Positions 45,894-57,489 of a DNA stretch of 64,000 nucleotides are shown one piece after another. The notes beneath the pieces were generated by a model that was not told the DNA's origin, made no database searches, and saw only the letters and a list, made by a program, of their open reading frames with translations. The stretch spans positions 28,313,501 through 28,377,500 of the forward strand of contig NC_088345.1 in NCBI RefSeq assembly GCF_036884655.1, in the 5' to 3' direction. Position numbers and translations under genes: made by a program. The DNA comes from Musa acuminata AAA Group. Lineage: Eukaryota > Streptophyta > Magnoliopsida > Zingiberales > Musaceae. How positions within the stretch are numbered: position 1 is the first letter of the stretch; each line of letters opens with the position of its first letter.

Positions 45894-48323
45894 TGTTGAA
45901 TCTCGTATTTTGATGATGAAACTACTTGATATATGTTTATGATTTAATCTGTGTTTTGAGTGACGCAGGGTGCTTCGATCAGGATGAGACAATTAAAGCA
46001 GGAAGATCATGTTGTGCCGGAAGAACATGTCAGAAGATTAGACGTCGGGCCGGTGGATCGGTCGACGTATCGACAGAAGGCTTCGGGCCGTAGACTCGGG
46101 CATCGGGCCAAGAAGAGCGGGTATTGTGCCAAGGATATCGGAGTTGCGGAGTCAACTGGCCGATTGGGCAATAGGCCATAGGAGAGGACGATGCGCCGAA
46201 GAATCAGACGAAGCGTCGAGGGACCAATGACATGCCGGACAACTTGGTTAATTGCTTAGGATTAATTGTCTCGATCGAAGTTTTGCTTTAAGTGTGCAGG
46301 ATTAACTACAATGAAAGTTAGACAAGCAGCAAGAGTTGCGCTGGAGTCAAGTTCATGATCACGTTGGGAGTTCGAGAGTTCGACGGAAGTTCGGACGGTC
46401 GTCGGAGGTTCTGCGGGAATAGATCCGAGAAGTCCAGAAGCTTCCCAAGCGAAGCTCGTCGGAACTCGCTAAGTAGATCGTCGCAAGTCCAGGAGTTTGC
46501 CGGAAGTCCGCAGGAGGATCACCGAGGGTTCATCGAATAATCGACGGAAGTTCGCCGGAAACTCGCCGGAAGAAGCGATTGATGCACCGAAGCAAAGCTG
46601 TAGAAATTGTCTTAGATTTAATCGTAGTTAGCACGTTGATTACGTGGGAAATGGGAGGTGATCCCATTAGCTTAATCCAGGGGCAATTGGGCCCCTGAAA
46701 AACTAAAATTGGGCCGAATGGAGCTAACCATTCGGACCCTGATTGCACTAGGAGGTGCAACCGCCCAAGTCAGGAGGTGGCACCGCCTGGGCTAAGTCTC
46801 CCAGGGAGACTGGGCGGTGCAACCGCTCCAGCCAGGAGGTAGCACCGCTTGGGCTCAGTCTCCGAGCGAGACTGGGCGGTGCAACCTCCCCTGACAGAGG
46901 TAGCACCGCTTGGGCTCGGTCTTCGAGCTCTGGCAGGAGAGGTGCAATCGCCTCAGTCAGGAGGTGGCACCGCCTGGGGCTCAGTCTCTGAGCCAGACTC
47001 AGGCGGTGCAACCGCCCCTGATAGAGAGGTGCAACCGCATGGGCTCAGTCTCCGAGCTCTGCCAGGCGGTGCAACCTCTCTAGTTAGGAGGTGCAACCGC
47101 CTGATCCCGGAATTCCGGGATTTGATCGTTTTGAGCTCCAAATTTGAACTGGGTTGGGGCCTATAAATACCCCACCCATTCAGCACAGAAAGAGCAAGAG
47201 ACCTACACCGAAATCTTGATTCTTTCTATGATTCTAAGAGCTCAAAATTGTTGTAAAGCCTTTGAGTCTCCTCCTTCTGTTCTTTAAGCTTCTGATTTGT
47301 AAAAGTGAGGAGAGAAAGGTTCTGTAAGGATTGTCTCCTGAGCCCATCAAAAGGAGTGAAACTGTAAAAGGGTAGTTGGCCTTCGCCCATTGAAGGAAGG
47401 CAGCTAGTTGACGTCGGTGACCTCGTCGGAGGAGGAAGCCAAAAGTGGAGTTGGTCAAGACTGACCGAACCACTCTAAATCTCTGGTTTGCTTTTATTTC
47501 GAGTACCTTATCATTCCTGCAAACCTCCTACATAACTACTGCTCTCTGCGCCTTTACGAATAAGTTCTAAGTGCTGATCTTTTCAAATCTGCATTCAGAC
47601 GTAAATCTGTGTTTTTCGTACGATCAGCTTACGTTTGTGTTTTGATTCTGCAAAACTATCTTCTGCGCTTTTATGAACTAGCTTCTAAGTTTAGATCCCT
47701 TTGAAACTGTTTTAGACGCAAACTACGTTTAGACGTAAAACTGCGTTTAGACGCAAATTGTGTTTAGACGTAAAATTGCGTTTAAACGTAAACTGCGCAA
47801 ACTATGTTTAAACATAAAACTGTGTTTTAGACGTAAACTTCTTTTAAATGTAAAACTACGTTTAGACGTAAAACTGCGTTTAGATGTAAACTGCGTTTAG
47901 ACGTAAAACTACGTTTAGACGTAAACTGAGTTTAGACGCAAAACTGTGTTTAGACGCAAACTGCGCAAACTGTGTTTAGACAGAAAACTATGTTTTAGAC
48001 GTAAACTACTTTTAGACGCAAACTGCGTTTAGACGTAAAACTACGTTTAGACGTAAACTGAGTTTAGACGCAAAACTGCATTTAGACGTAAAACTGTGTT
48101 TAGACGCAAAACTGCGTTTAGACGCAAATTGTATTTAGACACAAACTCAGTTTAGACGTAAACTGTGCTTGGACGTAAACTGCGCTTAATCTTAAGTAAT
48201 CTTAGAATCGGCTTTTAAATCAAAATCGTTTTTATCGGACGAACGCAGCTTTCGTTTTTAAATCGCTGAAAGATTTCCGCTGCACTAATTCACCCCCCCC
48301 TCTTAGTGCTCTCGATCCTAACA
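45894..48323 (+). mobile_element. TR-GAG3 3' LTR
   Basis: 2430 bp, collinear with 37662-40082. TATAAATA at 47162-47169, U5 array 47710-48185, C-run of 8 (48293-48300), end GATCCTAACA. Confidence 0.92.
47710..48185 (+). repeat. 18-bp tandem array in U5 (TR-GAG3 3' LTR)
   Basis: Same unit as at 39473-39942, with a few units lost or gained relative to the partner LTR. Confidence 0.85.
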
Positions 48324-49097
48324 TGTTTAACAAAGAATCATTTAACACTCAAGAACAAAACATATTGATATTAGACATCACTTTATACGAGATCATGTCA
48401 CTAATCATGATGTAATTATAGAGTTTATTGATACTAAACATCAACGACCTAATTATAGAGCAAAGAATAATTTGATTTCATTAGAAGAGAATTAGAAATA
48501 TTGATGTGTACGAATGCATAAACTTATTAAATTTATTTTTTGGACTTTCTTGATTCAATGATCAATCACTTAATTGCTATGATGAGAATTTTACATGATT
48601 ACATGCCTTAATAACATGTTAGAAATTATGTGTTTTGGATGCAAAACTTCCAAGATGATGAGCATGTTTTACCTTCATGATTGTGTTTGAAAATCCATAG
48701 CAAAACCTTGTCCGAATGAATGAATGTGTTAAATTTCACTTTCGGACTTTCTTGATCCTAACAATACATGATTTAGTATTTCTCTTCCGGACTTAATGTA
48801 GCTTTCATAAGCCTATGTCAGATCAAGTTTGTTTTATATCATTGATTTTTGAGATATGGAATCAATTAACAAATGCATCTCTTATAGATTTACCTTATGA
48901 AAAATATTTTTTCGAGAAATAGATTTGATGAAATGATTCCTTCTTATGAATTCCTTCTTGATGAAGGAAGATTTTTAAAATGAAGTATGATTTAATCTCT
49001 TATCATTTTAACTTCATTCAAGTAAGTTCACAATGGCTGTCCTCCTTCATGCAAAACGTTAATGACAAATAAAAGGGAAGAAATAATGAAAGCTATC
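48324..49097 (+). pseudogene. pol: H1 pol tail and 3' non-coding region
   Basis: After TR-GAG3 the RNase H reading resumes (TKNHLTLKNKTY-like from 48330, then [16 protein letters not shown] near 48375 and FIDTKHQ near 48425) and then loses the usual LADIFTK block by a small deletion. It ends near 48505. The rest, to 49097, is AT-rich 3' non-coding sequence with TCGGACTTTCTTGATT-type words, cut at 49098 by the LTR of E3 before any polypurine tract is reached. Confidence 0.75.
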
Positions 49098-50634
49098 TGT
49101 TGAACCTCGGATTTTGATGATGACGTCAATTGTCATTTGTTTTTTAATCCATATGTTGAGATAAGTGTGCAAGATTAACTACGATGAAAGTAAGACATGC
49201 AGCAGAAGTTGCGCCAGAGTCATGACAATGATCACGTTAGGGGTTCGAGAGTTCGACGAAAGTCCGGACGGTCATCGGAGGTTCTATGAGAACAAATCCG
49301 AGAAGTCAAGGAGCTTGCCAAAGAAGGTCGTCGGAACTCTCCAAGTGGATCGTCGCAAGTCTAGGAGTTTGCCGGAAGTCCGCCCGAGCATCGTCGAAGG
49401 TTCGTCAGATGTTCGCCGGAAGTTCGCCGAAAGAAGCGATTGACGCACCAGAGCAAGTTGTAGTAAATACCTTAAGAAATTCATAGTTAACACGATGATT
49501 AAGTTAGAAATGGGAGGTGATCCCATTAACTTAATCTTGGGGCAATTGGGCTCTTGACAGACCCAAATTAGACCGAATGGATCAGCCCATTCGGACCCAG
49601 ATTACTTGGCCAGAGGTGGCACCGCCCAGGGCTCAGTCTCCGAGCTCTGGCTGGGCGGTGCAACCGCCTCTAACAGAGGTGCAACCACCCTAGTCAAGCG
49701 GTGGCATCGCCTAAGCTCGGTCTCCGAGCTCTGGCAGGAGGTGCAACCGCCCCTGATAGGAGGTGGCACCGCCCAGAGGCTTAGTCTTCGAGCTCTGGCA
49801 GGAGGTGCAACCGCCCCTGATAGGAGGTGGCACCGCCCAGAGGCTTAGTCTTCGAGCTCTGCTAGGCAGTGCAACCGCCAGACCCCGGAATTCTGGGAAT
49901 TGACAGTTTTGAGCTCGGAATCGAAACTGGGTTAGGGCCCATAAATACCCCACCGTTTTAGCAATGACAAAGTAACCAAAAACCACCGAAATCTTGATCT
50001 TCCTCTATGTTTTTGAGAGCTCAAAAAGTATTGTATGAGTTAAAAGTTCTCCTTCCTCTTTTCTTCCAAGTTTTGATCTATCAAGAGAGGAAAGAAAATT
50101 CTGTAAGGGTTGTCTCCTAAGCCCGTCAAAAGGAGTGAAACTGTAAAAGGGTGGTTGGCCTTCGCCTATTGAAGGAAGGCCTCTAGTGGACGTCGGTGAT
50201 CTCATCGATGGAGGAAGCCAGAAGTGGATGTAGGTTAAGATTGACCGAACCACTCTAAATCTCGGTTTGCATTTACTTTGAGCATATTATCTTTATTGCA
50301 AACCTCCTCAATAGCTTACTGCCTTCTACGCTTTTACAATCATGTTTCAAAGTTCAGTATTTTTCGAATCGGCGTTTAGACGTAAATCAGTTTTATCGTA
50401 CGATCATCATATTTCAGTTTACGCTTACATTCTAATTTCCATCACAACTGCAAACTGCCTTCATAGACTTGCTTTAACTGCATTTTGCTTGATCACAAGT
50501 TAAAGTGATTTACAAATCGGATTTTCTACCGAAATCGCTCTTATCGTATGAACGTAGTTTTAATCGTCGAAAGTTTTCTGCTGCACTAATTCACCGCCTC
50601 CCCCCCCCCCCTCTTAGTGCTCTTGATCCTAACA
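49098..50634 (+). mobile_element. E3 5' LTR
   Basis: 1537 bp, TGTTGAACCTCGG to GATCCTAACA. TATA-like CATAAATA at 49940-49947, U3 palindromes about 49600-49880. It lacks both the ~350-bp U3 module and the 18-bp U5 array. Confidence 0.88.
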
Positions 50635-50636
50635 AT

Positions 50637-50648
50637 TGGTATCAGAGC
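50637..50648 (+). other. Primer binding site of E3
   Basis: TGGTATCAGAGC, 2 bases after the LTR. Confidence 0.87.
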
Positions 50649-50684
50649 GGGGTTAACTCTCAAATAGATTAAAACCCAAGAGAG

Positions 50685-52267
50685 ATGGCATACGTCGGAA
50701 ACCAAGAGGGCCATTCTATTACACGTCAACCCATGTTCAATGGGACGGACTACACCTTTTGGAAGACTCGAATGAGGATCTTCCTTATTTCAATGGATTT
50801 TGAACTTTGAAATCTTGTCGAAAATGGATTTTCGAAGTCTTCTCTTCCAATGATCAATTGGAAAGAATTGGAGAAGAAGACTTTCGCTCTTAATGCAAAG
50901 GCTATGAATGCCTTATTTTGTGTGCTTGATAAAAATGAGTTTAATCATGTTTCGGTTTGTGAAACCGTGTTTGATATTTGGCATATACTCGAAGTGACTC
51001 ACGAAGGCACAAGGAGAGTGAAAGAGTCAAAAATCAATCTTTTGATACACTCTTTCAAACTTTTCCGAATAAATTGAGCGAGACTATTGGTGACATGTAC
51101 ACTCGTTTCACGGATGTCGTCAATGGTCTAAAAGGACTCGGCAAAAGTTTTTCGGATTTTGAGCTAGTAAATAAGATTCTAAGATCCCTTCCTAAGAGTT
51201 GGGACCCTAAAGTCACTGCCATATAAGAGGCTAAAGATTTAAACAACTTCCCTCTTGAAGAACTAATCGGGTCATTAATGACCTATGAAATGACATGCAA
51301 GGCTCATAAAGAGCAAGAAGACATCCTTACAAAGAACAAGAAGGATATGACACTTAGAACTTCATATGACCACTTGAGATAAAACTCAAGTGATGAGCAC
51401 TGTGACGATGACTTGGCACTTTTAACAAGGAAATTCATAAAATTCATTAAGAGAAACAAGTTTAAAAATGACACAAAAAATAAACTTGAACCCAAAAAGG
51501 ACCAAGTTATTTGCAACGAGTGCAAAAAGCCGGGACACTACAAAAGTGATTGTCCCCAAGCCAAGAAGAGAACATTAAAGAAGAAGGCGCTCAAAGCAAT
51601 GTGGGATAACTCGAGTGCGTCCGAAGAAGAGGAGTCCAACACCGAGCAAGTTGCTCATTATGCCTTAATGGCCATCGGAGAGGAGGTAACAAATTTAATT
51701 GATGCAGATTTATCATTTGATGAGTTATTAAATGCCTTCCATGACTTATTTGATGAATGCAAGATTATTAGTAGAAAATACAAAGTGCTAAAAACAGAGC
51801 ATGATAGTCTTACTTGTAATTTTGATAAGTTAAAAACAGAATATTATGATAGTTTAGGTTCTTGTATAAAATGCCATGATCTAGAAACTATCCAAAAGGA
51901 AAACTTGTTACTTAAGGACACCTTGAAGAAATTTGAGATTGGTAGCAAGTCTTTGAACATGATCCTTACAAACAAGGGTCACGTTCCCAAAAGAAGTGGA
52001 ATCGGATTTGTGGGAAATCCTCACCAAAATCCAACCACCTTCATAAAAGGCCCCATCCTACATGTTCGACACCAAAGCAAATGCAACTTTTGTTGCAACC
52101 ATGGACACAAAACGCATTATTGTCCATTCAAGATAATTAGTTCGAATAAATTAATTTGGGTTCCTAAAGAAATCATGATAAACTCTATGCAACATGATAA
52201 ACGATGTAGATCAGGTTTTGAGGCACCCAAAAGTAAATGGGTACCTAAAAATTATCCTATCTTGTAG
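50685..52267 (+). pseudogene. gag: E3 gag, full-length type, lightly damaged
   Basis: Starts MAYVGNQEGHS. A stop in MDFEL-NLVENGF (near 50810), a deletion of a few bases with a frameshift near 51075, and stops near 51224 and 51380. The last 284 codons (51413-52267) are open and hold both knuckles, CNECKKPGHYKSDC (near 51515-51555) and CNFCCNHGHKTHYC (near 52080-52125). It ends with TAG at 52265-52267 at the conserved position. Beyond the TAG only about 12 codons of the junction remain. Confidence 0.87.
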
Positions 52268-53150
52268 AGACGTAAACCATCCCAAGCTGGGAGCATGAAA
52301 TAATATCCTGCTCTTTGGATACTCGATATTCATAACTCGAGATCCAAAAAGAACACTCGATGTTCCCTAGCCTAAATAACAAAAAGAGGATTATAAAATT
52401 AAAATTACAAGAGCAATGCAGATATAATCCTATCTGATCCCTTAGAATTGGAAACCCATGATTCTCCCTTCACATATCCTCTGGATTTTCGAACCCATCA
52501 AATTGACTTGTTTGAATCCAACTATATCATGAACTTAGGTCTTGTAAGCAAAGTTTGTCATGGACTTGCAAAGCTTACCAACTTGGATAATCTGTCATAA
52601 ACATGCATACGACATTTGAAGTAGAGTATGCGCGTCACTAGATCTTTCTTGATCGTGCAAAATTTCTCATCTTAAAATGAAAATTCTTACGTAATTACAT
52701 AAGTAAAGTTGATTGCTCCAAATAAAAATTCTTCTCAAGTCAAAAACATTCAAATCAGATCACACAGCAGTCAAAACGAGTGCTCACTGCCTGCAGGCGG
52801 TGGCACCGCCCCTGTTGGAGGTAGCACCTCCGGCTATCACTTATTGCAAGCGGTTGCACCGCCCCAACCAGCGGTGCAACCACCCGCAATCCTGCCCCCT
52901 TTTAAACCAAGCTAGGGCCGGCGGTGGAACCGACCCCAACTCACTCCCTTTCCCTCTTTACTCTTCCAACGCTTCTCCACCTCCATTTCTCCCCTCTTAG
53001 CATCCCAAATACTCCTCATTTCGAAGCAAAAGATCAACAATCTCTCCTTCTCTTGAAGATCTCACTTAAGGTATTCTCTAAGAAGCCTCTAAATTCTGTT
53101 TTTGATTCATTTACTCTTGCTTATTACTATCCTCTTAAATAACAGTAGTT
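52268..53150 (+). other. Foreign segment upstream of the E3 ORF
   Basis: After a short gag-pol junction remnant the sequence stops resembling Sireviruses. 52300-52720 shows no domain in any frame. 52795-52920 contains GGCGGTGGCACCGCC, GGAGGTAGCACCTCC and GCGGTTGCACCGCC, the same palindromic words as the LTR U3 arrays. It is followed by a pyrimidine-rich stretch (52940-53090) that looks like a 5' untranslated leader. No TATA box is convincing. Confidence 0.5.
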
Positions 53151-54269
53151 ATAGGTTCTAGAAGATCCTCAAGGGACAAAGGGAAGAGGAGATTAGTGGA
53201 AGACTTTGATCTTACCCTTTTTGATTTAAAATATCATGTTGAAAATTTTTCCTTTTTCGAATTTTGAAGTGTCAATAAGGGAAAACATGTAGATTTAGAT
53301 GAACTAAAAGACTTAGAGACAATCCAATGGTTTGCAAACCTAGATCTACTCTCTATTTTGTAAATTAGTGAACCCATCTATCCAAGACTTGTTAGACAGT
53401 TTTACACCAATCTACAAGTAGATGTAGAAGAAAGAATGTCTACCTATCTCTTAGGACAACACATCTCCATTATGGATAAATTCATTTGCAACATGATAGG
53501 CATTCCCATAAAAAATAGAGGACTTTATTTTAGAGGATCGTGGGACAATGAAACAATTGGGACAACATATGTTGAAGCCTTAGGAGCAGTTTTCGGTAAT
53601 CCCAACCTAGTGATAGTTCATAAAAGCTGTGAACATCTACTACCACTAAACACTAAAGTACATCATTATATCCTAAGTAGCATCATTCTCCCTAAATAAT
53701 ACCATCATGATGAAGTAAGTCAAATGGAATTAGGAACCATGTATTGGATCATGAAAGGACATAACATCTGTTTTGGATACGTTATACAACAAAACATGAT
53801 AGAACTATCTAAGAGAGACATGATGCTTCCATATGGTTGTATAATCACTAGAATACTTAAAGCCTACAATATTCCAATACTACCCAAAGAAGAAGTGATG
53901 AAAGTAGATAGGTTTAGCATAATAAACAAAAATCTACTTCACCGATTGAGATGTGTTTATAGAAACGGTAATTGGGTTAGAATGCCTAGAAGAACCGATC
54001 CCCCTTAACTTGAACCAGAACCCGAAACACCAGTTTTTAGGGGTACTCAATCTCCTCCTATCTGTCCCTTTGAGGAAACACATCCATTTGGGCAAGCTCC
54101 TACATCATCTATCGAAGAAATTGGAATTCGGATGGACCGATTTGAACAAAGACAAGATCGGCTTGAACTTCGACCAGATCAAATCCTATCCGAACTATCC
54201 GAACTACAGCAAATTCATCGACAATTTGACTCTTTATTTAGGCACTTTAATTTTTCACCTCCTGAATAA
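53151..54269 (+). pseudogene. ORF resembling plant transposon / ATHILA ORF1-type protein, broken by stops
   Basis: One reading frame runs 1.1 kb without a frameshift but with four in-frame stops (near 53268, at about 53361, 53697-53699 and 54006-54008), ending at TAA 54267-54269. Recognisable parts: YPRLVRQFYTNLQVD, MSTYLLGQHISIMD, GIPIKNRGLYF, MYWIMKGHNICFGYVI and LPYGCIITRILKAYNIP. These resemble the plant-specific domain called putative plant transposon protein or ATHILA ORF-1 in protein databases. The tail has a charged, glutamine-rich segment with FEQRQDRLELRPDQ that could be a coiled coil. Function is unknown. No ATG is seen at the likely start. Family recall is from memory and needs a profile search. 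Confidence 0.6.
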
Positions 54270-55347
54270 GCTTGTATATGTGGACACAATCACCTCTTGT
54301 TGTAAAATTACGTTGTTGTAAACTCTTTATATTACTCACCTTGATCACAATGCCTTGATGACTATTAATCGCTGATAAGGTTACTTAATGTATTAATTGG
54401 TGAGAATATGCTCAATCTCATTACTCATTGTCGCATTTCATGTTAAAATTAAATGTTTCTATAATGCCTACTTTGAAAACCTCGTGTCTTGGTAAATATG
54501 ATATGAGAAAGTAACATAGTCATGAAATTGATGAGACATTACCATGATGTTAAATATTACCATGATATTGATATATTGCCATGATGTTAATGTGTCTGAA
54601 TGCATAAATTTGTTAAAATTATTATTCGGACTTTATTGATTGAATTATCAAATCACTTAATTGCCATTACATGCCTAAAATGACATACTGGAAATTTCCA
54701 TAACAATGAGTATGTCTTCATGATTGTATAGTCTTGTCCGATTGCATAAAAGTGTTAAATTAAATTTTCAATTCCAATCAAATTTCATACATTATTTTCT
54801 TTCGGACTTAATAAACATATGTCACTTATTGTTTGATTCATATCATTAATTTTTGACAAATAGAATCATCTAGCAAATGCATATCTTTTAGACTTATCAT
54901 GTGAAAAATATTCTCCTTGAGAAATAGATTTGATGATTCCTTCTTATAAAAGGAAGATATTTTTATGTGGAAGGATTTGATTCATACAAATATCCTGATC
55001 CTTGTAAAGCATGCCTTAATATCCTATCGATTTGAACTACACAATTTGCTTTCCTCCTTCATGCAAAAAAGATAATAACAAATAAAAAGGAAGAAGTTTT
55101 CACTTCATATCATGTTTTTCTTGAGATGTTTGTATCCTCTCACTCTATATAGATAAATGACATGAACCTACTTATCGCATCGCACGTATATTTAAAAGTT
55201 ATTTATATCGTTCTCCTTTTTGTTGATGACAAAGGGAGAGAAATATATGAATTGATGCTATAAATGCCATATTATGTTGAAAAAAGCAGATATATGAATT
55301 GATGCTATGATTATGCCATGCTTGCATCATCAAAAATATATGAATTA
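54270..55347 (+). other. 3' non-coding region of E3
   Basis: From about 54595 it matches the Sirevirus 3' non-coding text seen at 48505-49090 (TGCATAAA, ATCACTTAATTGCC, TCCTCCTTCATGCAAAA). 54270-54590 is AT-rich and unassigned. A purine box with GTTGATGACAAAGGGAGAG lies at about 55228-55246. No coding frame. Confidence 0.65.
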
Positions 55348-56191
55348 TGTTGAATCTCGGATTTTGATGATGAAATCAATTGTCATTTGTTGTCTAACCT
55401 ATATGTTGAGATAAGTGCGCAGGATTAACTACGATGAAAGTAAGACATGCAGCAAGAGTTGTGCTGGAGTCATGACAATGATCACGTTGGGAGTTCGAGA
55501 GCTCGACGGAAGTTCGGATAGTCGTCGGAGGTTCTACGGGAACAAATCCGAGAAGTCCATAAGCTTACCAAAGAAGCTCGTCGGAACTCGCCAAGTGGAT
55601 CGTCGCAAGTCCGGGAGTTTGCCGGAAGTCCGCAGGAGAATCACCGAGGGTTCATCGGATGATCGACGGAAGTTCGTCGGAAACTCGACAGAAGAAGCAA
55701 TTGACGCACCGGATCAAACTACAGAAATTGTCATAGGATTTATCGTAGCTAGCACAATGATTAAGTTGGTACTGGGAGGTGATCCCATTAGCTTAATCTT
55801 GGGGCAATTGGGCCCCTGAAAAACTCAAATTGGGCCGAATGGATCTACCCATTCGGACCCTGATTGCTGTGGGAGGTGCAACCGCCCAAGCCAGGAGGTA
55901 GCACCGCCTAGGCTAAGTCTCCCAGGGAGACTGGGCGGTGCAACCGCCCCAGCCAGGAGGTGCAACCACTTGGGCTCAATCTCCAAGCGAGACTGGGCGG
56001 TGCAACCTCTCCTAACAGGAGGTAGCACCGCCTGAGCTCGATCTTCGAGCTTTGGCAAGCGGTGCAACCGCCCTAGTTAGGAGGTGCAACCGCTTGAGCT
56101 CGGTCTTCGAGCTCCGGCAGAGAGGTGCAACCACCCCTGACAGAGGTGGCACCACCCAGAGGCTCAGTCTTCAAGCTCTGCTAGGCGGTGC
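55348..56191 (+). mobile_element. Sirevirus LTR, U3 part, cut by the next element
   Basis: Starts TGTTGAATCTCGG and closely follows the U3 of 49098-50634 up to the palindrome array (55860-56185), then is interrupted at 56192. The rest would lie beyond the window. It may be the 3' LTR of E3 or an independent insertion; no polypurine tract precedes it. Confidence 0.75.
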
Positions 56192-56322
56192 TGTTAGGAT
56201 CGAGAGCACTAAGAGGGGGGGGGTGAATTAGTGCAGCGGAAATCGTATAATAAATTTAAAACCAAAAGCTGCGTTTGTTCAAAAACTATTATGATGCAAA
56301 AGCAAATTCTCAGTTTGTATCT

Positions 56323-56655
56323 AAGTGCAGTTTGCGTCTAAGCGCAGATTTCGTCTAAGCGCAGTTTTGCGTCTAAGCGCAGATTGCGTCTAAGCGCAGT
56401 TTTGCGTCTAAGCGCAGTTTTGTGTCTAAACTCAGATTTACGTCTAAATGCAGATTTACGTCTAAACGCAGATTTACGTCTAAACGCAGTTTTACGTCTA
56501 AACGTAGTTTTACGTCTAAACGCAGATTTACGTCTAAACGCAGTATTACGTCTAAACGCAGTTTTACGTCTAAACGCAGTTTTACGTCTAAACGCAGTTT
56601 TACGTCTAAACGCAGATTTACGTCTAAACGCAGTTAGACGCAGATTTACGTCTAA
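56323..56655 (-). repeat. 18-bp tandem array in U5 (autonomous LTR)
   Basis: About 18 copies of ACGTCTAAACGCAGTTTT-like units; the first several read GCGTCTAAGCGCAG. Confidence 0.87.
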
Positions 56656-57374
56656 ACTTTGAAACTTGTTTGTATACTCGCAGAAGGCAGTATGCAGTTG
56701 AAACCAAGACGTAAACGTGAACTGAAATCTGATGATTGAGCGAAGAAAGCCGATTTACGTCTGAATGCAGTTTTACGTCTAAATGTTGAAACTCGTTTGT
56801 AAAATCGTAGAGGACAGATTGCAGTTATTAATAGGATTAAAATGTAAGCGTAAACTGCAAGGAAGCCCGTTCGTAAAAGCACGGAAAACAGATTTGCAGA
56901 ATCAAACGTAAACGTAAACTGTAATGTATGAAAATACGAGTTTACGTCTGAAAGCAGAATTGGAAGAACAGCACTTAGAACTTGTTCGTGAAAGCGCAGA
57001 GAGCAGTAGTGACGAGGGAGGTTTGCAGTAATGATAAAGTGCTCGAAAATAAACGCAAACCAGAGATTTAGAGTGGTTCGGTCAGCCTTGACCTACTCCA
57101 CTTTTGGCTTCCTCCACCGATGAGGTTGCCGACGTCAACTAGGTGCCTTCCTTCAATGGGCGAAGGCCAAACTTCCCTCTTACAGTTTCTCTCCTTTTGA
57201 CAGGCTTAGGGGACAACCTTTACAGACCTTTCTCTCCTCACTTTACAGTTGAAAACTTGAAGAACAGAAGGAGGAGACTCAAGGGCTTTACAACACTTTT
57301 GAGCTCTTTAGAATCACAGAAAAGATCACAATTTCGGTATAGGTCTGTGTCTTTTCAGTGCTGAATGGGTGGGG

Positions 57375-57382
57375 TATTTATA
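57375..57382 (-). promoter_or_regulatory. LTR TATA box of the autonomous-type element
   Basis: TATTTATA on plus, TATAAATA on the sense strand, in the same GGGGCC...CCCCACCC context as the other LTRs. Confidence 0.7.
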
Positions 57383-57489
57383 GGCCCCAACCCAATTCAA
57401 AATTCGAGCTCAAAACGATCAAATCGATCAAATCCCAGAATTCTGGGATCAGGCGGTTGCACCTCTCGACTGGAGAGGTGGCACCGCCT

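Larger units (their letters stand above)
37662..48323 (+). mobile_element. TR-GAG3: complete gag-only Sirevirus derivative with nested solo LTR
   Basis: Plus-strand element of 10.7 kb, 8.5 kb without the nested solo LTR: LTRs 37662-40082 and 45894-48323, primer site, truncated gag, AT-rich spacer, polypurine tract. It sits in the RNase H gene of H1, whose reading resumes on the other side. Flanking pentamers are AGTTT (37657-37661) and TGTTT (48324-48328), one mismatch. The first ~370 bp of the LTRs differ at about 3% by eye, less than in TR-GAG1. No pol domain inside. Confidence 0.9.
49098..55347 (+). mobile_element. Element E3: Sirevirus with an unrelated ORF in place of pol
   Basis: 5' LTR 49098-50634, primer site, full-length gag to 52267, then about 12 more codons of the gag-pol junction before homology to pol stops near 52300. 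A foreign segment (about 52300-54590) with an ORF unlike any pol domain follows, then Sirevirus 3' non-coding sequence (about 54595-55347). A plus-strand LTR begins at 55348 but without an adjacent polypurine tract, so it may be a separate insertion and the true 3' end is not certain. Confidence 0.65.

Noticed and set aside
53436..54008. Reading the foreign ORF in E3 as a normal host gene
   Set aside because: It has four in-frame stops, no introns or start, and sits between Sirevirus gag and Sirevirus 3' non-coding sequence, so a pseudogene carried in a mobile context is the safer call.
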